From an uncultured Anaerolineaceae bacterium (GTDB lineage: Bacteria > Chloroflexota > Anaerolineae > Anaerolineales > Anaerolineaceae), in assembly GCA_937890875.1 (NCBI GenBank), contig CALAEB010000037.1, positions 1 through 11,142 on the forward strand: DNA of 11,142 bases. Direction: 5' to 3'. Position numbers and translations under genes: made by a program. Under the pieces are notes generated by a model, which saw only the letters and a program-made list of their open reading frames with translations, did not search any database and had not been told where the DNA came from. Shown piece by piece: positions 6,039-11,142 of this stretch (position 1 is its first letter; each line of letters opens with the position of its first letter).

Positions 6039-8650
6039 TCCGCTTCTTTTTCCTGCTCTTCTCCATCGAAAGCTTTATTTCCGCATATTCACTGATTCAG
6101 ATACCGAATGACGGGAAAAATCAGTTTCTGTTCGGTTTTTCCGCGGAGCGTCTGGGGCTTTTGGGGATTCTGATCCTGCTGGGGATCGTCTCGCTGGTCG
6201 CTTTTTTCTTTTTCAGTTTTCATGAAGCCCCGAGAGAAAAGCTGATTGGTTTTTGTGAAAAAAACCGGTCCAAGCTGTTCCGCTGGGTTCAAATCATAAC
6301 GATCGTATGCTTTTTCCTCATACTTACGCCTGCTTACCGATTCCAGCGCTTTGCGGCTTATTTCCAGCGCTTCCGCCCATTCTTCCTGCTGGGCCTGATG
6401 GGTGGCGCCAGCGCTTTTATCTGCCTTCACCTCCAATATAGCGGAATGAGAAAATGGATTTCCGCGGCCCGGGAATTGATCAAAAACCAGCGAGCCCTTT
6501 TCCTGCCCATGGGGATTTTTTTGCTCTGCTGGATCTTCGTTCGCATCAGCGGGTGGGGGATAACCGCCGGCAACGAGGCCTGGTATGCCAACGCAGTTCC
6601 GCTGCAAAGCATTCAGATCGTCTTATTATTAATTTTATTGATCATATTTTATAAAATTATTCAAAAAAGGATGCCGGAAGTTCTTTCAAGGCGGAGTTTG
6701 ATTTTTTTTGTGATTTGGGGTCTGGCCGCGCTGGTTTGGTCCTTTGCGCCGATGGAAAGACATTTTTTTGCGCCCGGCCCCTATCTTCCGAACAATGAAT
6801 TTTATCCATACTCCGACGCGACATTGAATGACGTCGCAGCCCAATCCGCGTTGAACGGGCTGGGGTTCAATTTTAATGCGCTGGTCCTGAAACCCGTGGT
6901 CACGTTCGTATCCTTCCTCGGCAGCATCGTATCCGGCGGGCAGATGAACACGCAGTTAATGCTGCAAAGCGCTTTTTACGCGATCCTGCCAGCGATTCTG
7001 TACCTTTTTGCGTCGGAACTGGGAGGCAGTTTCAGCGGACTGCTGGCTGCCGGGTTGATGATCCTGCATGAGTGGAACGCGTTGAATACGACCCATATCC
7101 TGACCATTCATTCCAGATTGGAAATGGGCGAATTTCCGTCTGAAATTATTCTGGCAGCCTTATCGCTGTTTGTTTTCCGCTGGTTCAAAAAAAGCGAGGG
7201 CATGTACCGCTATGCCGCAGCCGCGGGCGGCATGCTGGCGCTGGGAATTTACACCCGCTACAATCTGTTCGGGATGATCCCGGCCATTCTGCTGTTGGCG
7301 TTAATCGCCTTTTGGAAGAAAAAACGGCTGTTTCTCCGGTCTTCTCTGGTCTTCATGCTGTCGTTATTGATCAGCGCCGGTCCCTGGCTCTACCGTTCTT
7401 ACCAACTGAGCGGAGAATTTTTGCCTGAGGTGTTCGGGGCTTTCCGGGCAGTGGTAGTTGACCAGCGGCTGAAGCCTATTTTAGAAGAAAACACCGAAAT
7501 CACGCCCGCCGGTCCGGCTGTGATCGATGCGGAAGAAGCACCGCCGGCAACAATGGAAAAATTCGAAGCGACACAACCCGTTTCAGAAACCGTACCGGCG
7601 CCGGATGTCCGGGAGCCAGCCCCTAACAGTCTGAGGGTACAACTTCATCCATTGATCGATACACTGGGAAATCACTTTTTCCACAACGTTATCGCAATGG
7701 CATTTATCATGCCGGTCCGGCTGACGTTTGACGATTTGGACCATCTGTATACCGCTGAAACATCTGTCTGGGCGGATGGCTGGGACGGAACGCTCAGTTG
7801 GGGGCAGCGAACCCTGCTCCTCATCAATCTGCTTCTGGTCAGTGCCGTGCTGGCCGCGATCTGGAAAAAATTCGGATTTCCGGGAATCTCCTTCCTGTTC
7901 CTTCTGCTGGCATACGCAGGCAGTCTGGGGCTGGCCCGAACTTCCGGAGGACGCTACCTGGTACCCATGAATTGGGGCGTCATTTTACTGTACGCCTGCG
8001 GACTCGGGCTTCTCAGCCGGATTTTCCTTCGGCAAGAAAACAGGCCGGAACCCGCGGCAGCCTGGCAAAAAGACGGGGAGGCTGTTCAGCGGATCCCGTT
8101 CAAGCAGGCGCTTTTGGCAGGTTTGCCGGTTACCGCCTGCTTCTTTCTTTTTTTCCTGTCCATGCTGATCGCAGAGAAAAGAATTCCGAATCAATTGACA
8201 ACGCTTTCCAGCCAAGAAATTCTGCAGACCTTTCGGGAGAAACTCGAAATCGACCCGGATTGGAAAAAAATTGAAAAACAGGTTTCCGACGGTGAAATGA
8301 AAGTTTATCAGGGCAAGGCGCTTTATCCCCGCTTCTACTATTTCAACACCGGGGAACATGGCACGGATCAAGCCTATCAGTATAAAAATTATTCCCGTCT
8401 GGTGTTCAAGCTGGTGGGCGAGGATGGCATGCTGGATTTGGTTATGCCGATATCCGCCCCTCCGGATATATTCCCGAATAACGCGGACGTGATTGCGCTC
8501 GCCTGCAACGAAGCGCATTTCATTGATGTGTTAGCCGTCAGCGGCACGCACCGGAACGGCGAAGCGTTCACTTATGTGCGCACTCCGCTGCGGGAATTCG
8601 CCTGCCCGGCAGCGGAGCCCGTTTGCACGCAGGTGGATGCCTGTTATTAA
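5996..8650 (+). CDS. Large GT-C-like polytopic membrane glycosyltransferase with C-terminal extracytoplasmic domain
   Basis: An 884-residue protein with many hydrophobic segments, several of them in the first 255 residues. The loop YPYSDATLND (D274) looks like the catalytic-acid loop of GT-C (PMT/ArnT-like) enzymes. After it comes the GLLAAGLMIL/GIYTRYNLFGMIPA core typical of dolichyl- or polyprenyl-phosphate-sugar transferases. A Pro/Glu/Thr-rich hydrophilic insert of about 65 residues (roughly 484-548) separates two blocks of membrane helices. Residues after about 728 form a soluble domain with a YPRFYYFNTGEHGTD segment, ending in a cysteine-rich tail (C-x6-C-x5-C). The start is probably the TTG at 5996, with AAAGTGAG 5 nt upstream; a TTG at 6035 forms a TTGA overlap with the previous stop and is the alternative. 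The role is inferred: transfer from a lipid-linked sugar outside the membrane. No sequence shows the acceptor. Confidence 0.75.
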   Translation: MEKRFDEKKSPPGLIRFFFLLFSIESFISAYSLIQIPNDGKNQFLFGFSAERLGLLGILILLGIVSLVAFFFFSFHEAPREKLIGFCEKNRSKLFRWVQIITIVCFFLILTPAYRFQRFAAYFQRFRPFFLLGLMGGASAFICLHLQYSGMRKWISAARELIKNQRALFLPMGIFLLCWIFVRISGWGITAGNEAWYANAVPLQSIQIVLLLILLIIFYKIIQKRMPEVLSRRSLIFFVIWGLAALVWSFAPMERHFFAPGPYLPNNEFYPYSDATLNDVAAQSALNGLGFNFNALVLKPVVTFVSFLGSIVSGGQMNTQLMLQSAFYAILPAILYLFASELGGSFSGLLAAGLMILHEWNALNTTHILTIHSRLEMGEFPSEIILAALSLFVFRWFKKSEGMYRYAAAAGGMLALGIYTRYNLFGMIPAILLLALIAFWKKKRLFLRSSLVFMLSLLISAGPWLYRSYQLSGEFLPEVFGAFRAVVVDQRLKPILEENTEITPAGPAVIDAEEAPPATMEKFEATQPVSETVPAPDVREPAPNSLRVQLHPLIDTLGNHFFHNVIAMAFIMPVRLTFDDLDHLYTAETSVWADGWDGTLSWGQRTLLLINLLLVSAVLAAIWKKFGFPGISFLFLLLAYAGSLGLARTSGGRYLVPMNWGVILLYACGLGLLSRIFLRQENRPEPAAAWQKDGEAVQRIPFKQALLAGLPVTACFFLFFLSMLIAEKRIPNQLTTLSSQEILQTFREKLEIDPDWKKIEKQVSDGEMKVYQGKALYPRFYYFNTGEHGTDQAYQYKNYSRLVFKLVGEDGMLDLVMPISAPPDIFPNNADVIALACNEAHFIDVLAVSGTHRNGEAFTYVRTPLREFACPAAEPVCTQVDACY
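6015..6023 (+). other. A9 slippery run in the overlap of two membrane-enzyme genes
   Basis: Nine A residues encode three lysines near the end of the WecA-like protein. The next gene lies in the -1 frame relative to it, so a -1 ribosomal slip or an extra A in the transcript would carry ribosomes from the first gene into the second without a stop. The run is seen directly; slippage is not shown. Confidence 0.4.
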
Positions 8651-8705
8651 AGGCACTTCAACAGTCACCGGGATTTTGAAATACGGTTATTCCTTTCGGA
8701 TAAAG

Positions 8706-8766
8706 AAGGCCTTTTTGTTGTTTTGTTTTTACACTTCGCGTAAAAACAAAACAACAAAAAGGCCTT
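8706..8766. terminator. Perfect 27-bp inverted repeat between convergent genes (putative bidirectional terminator)
   Basis: The left arm (8706-8732) and right arm (8740-8766) are exact reverse complements of 27 bp, with a 7-nt loop (ACTTCGC). The outer part is AAGGCC; the rest is T-rich on the 5' side and A-rich on the 3' side. It lies 56 nt after the stop of the GT-C gene and 46 nt before the stop of the M20 gene, the expected place for a shared terminator. It is unusual in that the U-rich stretch would be the 5' arm of the RNA hairpin, with only a short U run after the 3' arm. No other feature is seen in the 161-nt gap between 8651 and 8811. Confidence 0.65.
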
Positions 8767-8811
8767 TCCAAAATTCATTTCACTGAATACCCACTGGCGT
8801 ATTCGCGCGTT

Positions 8812-10299
8812 TTACAAACGTTCCAGCAGTTTTTTGTAAAAGTCGACCCCAAATGCCAATGTATATATGAATAAACTTTCATCCACGCCATGCACGCGCG
8901 CCAACTGATCGGCGGTGATGTACAAAGGAGCGAAACGGAGTGCGGATGCCGTCAGGTCTTTATAAAACCTTGCGTCAGTTCCGCCGGTCATAACATAGGG
9001 CGAAACCTGAACACCCGGATAAACAGTTTGGATTGTTTCTTCCACCAGCCGGAATTCTGCGCTGCCATAATCCACAACCGGCGCAGGCTCCTCAGCGTTA
9101 AGTATTTCCGTTTCAATGTCGTATTTCTTTGCAAAATCGTGAAGAATTCGGTGCGTTTCTTCTACCGCCTGATGGTGACTGTACCGGATATTCGCTGTCA
9201 CAAAAGCCTCCTGCGGCAGCACATTGTAACCGTCCGAACCTTTGGCTGTCGTGAACGCCACCGTTGTCCGTGACATCGCGGCCAGCATAGGAACTTTTGT
9301 CACCAATACTTTCAGAAGAGGTTGGAATAACCAAAGGTTTGCAGTCACCAAACGAAAGGCGAAAGGCACATTCGGTGTCAGTCTGCGCAGCATCTCCAAC
9401 AGCGGTCTGGGCAGTTCCATGCGGAAAGGATAGTTGTCTTCCAGCGCGGACATCAATCTTCCCAGCCGGACCAAGGGTGTATTGTTCGGCGGCGCGCTTG
9501 CATGCCCGCCGCTGCTTTTGGCGATAAATTTGACGTTGCCGATTCCTTTTTCCAAAACGCCGATCATGGCGTAAATCCCGTCCACGCCGGTCATGGGGCG
9601 ATCCACCAGCATGCCGCCTTCATCCAGCAGAAAACGGAGCCGGATCCCTTTTTCCTGCAGCCACTTCGCCGTTTTTCCCGCTCCCGTTCCGCCGATTTCT
9701 TCGGTACAGGAGCTCGCCAAATATACATCACAGGGTGGTACGAAGCCCTCCGCCAGCAGTTCTTCCACGGCCTGGTACATTACGTACAACGGTCCCTTGT
9801 CATCCAGCGCACCACGTCCGTAAATACGTCCATCCGCAATCTCGCCGGCAAACGGCGCGTGCTTCCATGCGCCCACAGCCTCAACCACATCCAGGTGGTT
9901 CATCAACAGAATGGGGTTTTGCGCGGATTTCCCTTTCCAGTGAAACAGGAGACTGCCGTCAAAATCATATTTTTCGCAGTTTTTGTGAAGCAGCGGGAAC
10001 GTTTCCGCCATAACTTGATGGAAACGATCAAATTTTTCGGATATTTCCGACTGCACTGAAGATACGGTTTCCGCCTGCAAAAGACTTCGCAAACCAGCTG
10101 CGTATTGCGCTGTTCTCCTGTCGAAATTTTCCGGCAGACCAACCGTTGTCGCTGATTGTCCTTTTTGCAGGATGTCCCGCAGGCGTGAAACAGAAACTTC
10201 CGATTCCGGGGATTGGATATTGGTTTGCCTGACGGCGCGAAAGACACAGATGGCCAACAGCGCGAGCAAAATTCCAATGAAAGCAAAAAGTAAAATCAT
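8812..10299 (-). CDS. Membrane-anchored M20 metallopeptidase, PM20D1/carboxypeptidase S-like
   Basis: A 495-residue M20 family hydrolase with an N-terminal membrane anchor (residues 1-20). The catalytic set is visible: H135 and D137 in LLMNHLDVV, the bridging D166 in GRGALDDKG, and the glutamates E200-E201 in SCTEEIGG. DEGG follows at 226-229, and a C-terminal metal ligand H470 lies in VHGVDES. A GGHASAPPNNTP segment near 265-276 belongs to the lid domain. The spacing is closest to the PM20D1/carboxypeptidase S branch, whose members hydrolyse dipeptides or N-acyl amino acids; the substrate here is unknown. The start ATG overlaps the preceding stop (ATGA, 10296-10299). A strong GGAGGAGG (10310-10317) lies 10 nt upstream, so translation is coupled to the membrane-protein gene. 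The catalytic domain would face the outside if the anchor acts as a signal anchor. Confidence 0.92.
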   Translation of the reverse strand: MILLFAFIGILLALLAICVFRAVRQTNIQSPESEVSVSRLRDILQKGQSATTVGLPENFDRRTAQYAAGLRSLLQAETVSSVQSEISEKFDRFHQVMAETFPLLHKNCEKYDFDGSLLFHWKGKSAQNPILLMNHLDVVEAVGAWKHAPFAGEIADGRIYGRGALDDKGPLYVMYQAVEELLAEGFVPPCDVYLASSCTEEIGGTGAGKTAKWLQEKGIRLRFLLDEGGMLVDRPMTGVDGIYAMIGVLEKGIGNVKFIAKSSGGHASAPPNNTPLVRLGRLMSALEDNYPFRMELPRPLLEMLRRLTPNVPFAFRLVTANLWLFQPLLKVLVTKVPMLAAMSRTTVAFTTAKGSDGYNVLPQEAFVTANIRYSHHQAVEETHRILHDFAKKYDIETEILNAEEPAPVVDYGSAEFRLVEETIQTVYPGVQVSPYVMTGGTDARFYKDLTASALRFAPLYITADQLARVHGVDESLFIYTLAFGVDFYKKLLERL

Positions 10300-10991
10300 A
10301 ATCCGGCTTCCTCCTCCAACGCGTCCAGTTTACCCTTTTTATATAAAATGAAACCGAACAGCAATGCCAGCCCGCCTACCGGAATCAACAGCATACTGGT
10401 TTGGGAAATAACAGCCGGAACGGCGATACACAGGACCGCCGTGGCCAAAAGTGGCAGCGAAGTCAAGGTCAGGCTTTTCTTAAAATACTTAAACCCAAGC
10501 GCGCCAAACAGAGCCGGAATGACCACGTCATAGGCCGGTTTTAAAGTTTCGCTTTGCAGAATCGGCGTCAGCGGAATCATCGCGACCACACCCAAAAACA
10601 CCATGCCCATAATCACCAAAGCGCTGATGCAGGTGGCGATGGTCGAAACAACCTCATTTTCCATTGTGCCGGATTGAGTTTTCGCCAGATCACGCGCATT
10701 CATCACACAGGGGATCTTCAGATTGGTAATTTCTCCGGTGACAAATGCAATCGGCGTGCCGACCTTTCCCAGCATCGGCGCATATACCAAAAACTCAACA
10801 ATAGCGACCGGGAAATAGATCGGCGCAACCCGCAGAATTCCTTTCAAAAATCCGGAAAGGTTAGGCAGGCTGCCGTCCATGAAAAAGCTGAACAAAAATG
10901 GAGAAGCAACAAAAGACAGCGTCGTTACAATCAAAGTGATCCGGCTGACACGATATAATTTCTCATACTCTCTTTGAATGGTTTCATTCAT
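10296..10991 (-). CDS. Uncharacterised polytopic membrane protein paired with M20 peptidase
   Basis: A 231-residue protein that I cannot place in a named family. Hydrophobic stretches at about 16-37, 52-74, 113-140, 152-169, 174-196 and 199-217 suggest six membrane helices. A glycine-rich, partly polar stretch between helices two and three (GKVGTPIAFVTGEITNLKIP, residues 76-95) could be a re-entrant or binding loop. The N-terminal 15 residues are charged and probably cytoplasmic, and the tail ends in acidic residues. The start ATG at 10991 has AGAGGA (10999-11004) 7 nt upstream. It is the first gene of a two-gene unit and overlaps the M20 peptidase by 4 nt, so the two very likely act together, for example as an importer or exporter for the peptidase's substrate or product. 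That role is an inference from context only. Confidence 0.85.
   Translation of the reverse strand: MNETIQREYEKLYRVSRITLIVTTLSFVASPFLFSFFMDGSLPNLSGFLKGILRVAPIYFPVAIVEFLVYAPMLGKVGTPIAFVTGEITNLKIPCVMNARDLAKTQSGTMENEVVSTIATCISALVIMGMVFLGVVAMIPLTPILQSETLKPAYDVVIPALFGALGFKYFKKSLTLTSLPLLATAVLCIAVPAVISQTSMLLIPVGGLALLFGFILYKKGKLDALEEEAGL
10310..10317 (-). promoter_or_regulatory. Strong ribosome binding site for the M20 peptidase
   Basis: GGAGGAGG on the minus strand lies 10 nt before the ATG at 10299, inside the last codons of the membrane-protein gene. It fixes the peptidase start and points to a high translation rate for the second gene. Confidence 0.7.
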
Positions 10992-11013
10992 AAAACGATC
11001 CTCTTTCCATGAA

Positions 11014-11055
11014 TTCGAAATGTGAACATTCTTTTCGAATAAAGAATGGTTTTTT
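11014..11055. promoter_or_regulatory. Palindromic cluster upstream of the membrane protein/M20 operon
   Basis: Two TTCGAA palindromes (11014-11019 and 11034-11039) have centres exactly 20 bp apart and flank AATGT-GA-ACATT (11019-11030). CATTCTTT (11027-11034) and AAAGAATG (11041-11048) form an 8-bp stem with a 6-nt loop, followed on the plus strand by GG and T6 (11050-11055). The cluster sits 23 bp before the start codon, so it could be an operator or a 5' leader structure. No regulator can be named. Confidence 0.35.
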
Positions 11056-11065
11056 GCTGTTGTCC

Positions 11066-11093
11066 TTCTTTTCCACAGGGATGTGGAAAAGAA
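11066..11093. repeat. Perfect 12-bp inverted repeat containing two DnaA-box-like sequences
   Basis: The arms at 11066-11077 and 11082-11093 are exact reverse complements with a GGGA loop. Each contains TTTTCCACA, one base from the DnaA box TTATCCACA, in head-to-head orientation. No T-run follows on either strand, so it is not a standard terminator. On the minus strand a frame stays open from the right edge (11142) to a TGA at 10984-10986, about 52 codons. The repeat could therefore lie inside the end of an upstream gene, but the translation resembles nothing I know. Confidence 0.45.
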
Positions 11094-11142
11094 CCGCAGG
11101 TTTCTCCTGTCTTAATTCAGAATTACAGCACAGGCCATACCG

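Noticed and set aside
8574..8786. 70-codon plus-strand open frame running through the convergent gap
   Set aside because: It overlaps the end of the GT-C gene and then reads through the inverted repeat; the lysine- and phenylalanine-rich end is produced by the hairpin arms.
9502..10059. 185-codon plus-strand open frame opposite the M20 peptidase
   Set aside because: It is antisense to a protein with a complete M20 active site, and the composition is that of a shadow frame.
10984..11142. Minus-strand frame open for 52 codons from the right edge, possibly the tail of an upstream gene
   Set aside because: An open stretch this long arises by chance fairly often, it contains the perfect palindromes, and its translation resembles no known protein; the other frames stop soon after the edge. 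Sequence beyond the window would settle it.

Overview
The window looks like a stretch of a bacterial chromosome from an anaerobic Gram-positive or monoderm-type lineage. The best guess is Chloroflexota (Anaerolineae-like), with Bacillota as the alternative. The guess rests on four things: a DUF951 gene heading a t6A/RimI/uracil-DNA glycosylase operon; a TyrA-like dehydrogenase beside a small site-2 protease; a C-terminal domain on the large membrane glycosyltransferase that resembles ones I associate with Chloroflexota; and a bacterial-type sliding-clamp motif on the glycosylase. No 16S, tRNA or taxon-defining gene is present, so the assignment is an inference. No prophage, insertion sequence, CRISPR array or RNA gene was seen.

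Layout. Positions 1-811 (minus): a site-2 protease followed by the N-terminus of a prephenate-dehydrogenase-like protein that runs off the left edge. Positions 812-953: a short divergent promoter region in which both -10 boxes sit so close to the start codons that both mRNAs are probably leaderless. Positions 954-3536 (plus): a compact five-gene operon of DUF951 protein, TsaE, TsaB, RimI-type acetyltransferase and family 4 uracil-DNA glycosylase, the last ending in a sliding-clamp binding motif. Positions 3537-3831: a gene-free gap ending in a promoter. Positions 3832-8650 (plus): a three-gene surface-glycan operon of GT4 glycosyltransferase, WecA/TagO-type polyprenyl-phosphate sugar-1-phosphate transferase, and a large GT-C-like membrane protein. 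Positions 8651-8811: a convergent gap holding a perfect 27-bp inverted repeat. Positions 8812-10991 (minus): a two-gene operon of an uncharacterised six- to seven-span membrane protein and a membrane-anchored M20 metallopeptidase of the PM20D1-like branch. Positions 10992-11142: the upstream region of that operon, with several palindromes including an inverted pair of DnaA-box-like sequences.

How the genes work together. TsaE and TsaB are two of the bacterial partners that, with TsaD and TsaC (not in the window), make t6A37 on ANN-decoding tRNAs; RimI commonly travels with them. In the glycan operon, the WecA-like enzyme would start a lipid-linked sugar on the cytoplasmic face, the GT4 enzyme would extend it, and the GT-C-like protein would act on the outer face or on a lipid-linked donor. 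The WecA-like and GT-C-like genes overlap by 43 nt across a run of nine A residues whose -1 shift would fuse them. The M20 peptidase and its membrane partner are translationally coupled and probably form one functional pair, with an unknown substrate.

Most genes are ordinary housekeeping or envelope genes. The items most worth a second look are the A9 overlap, the clamp motif on the glycosylase, the M20/membrane-protein pair, the paired leaderless promoters and the 27-bp inverted repeat.
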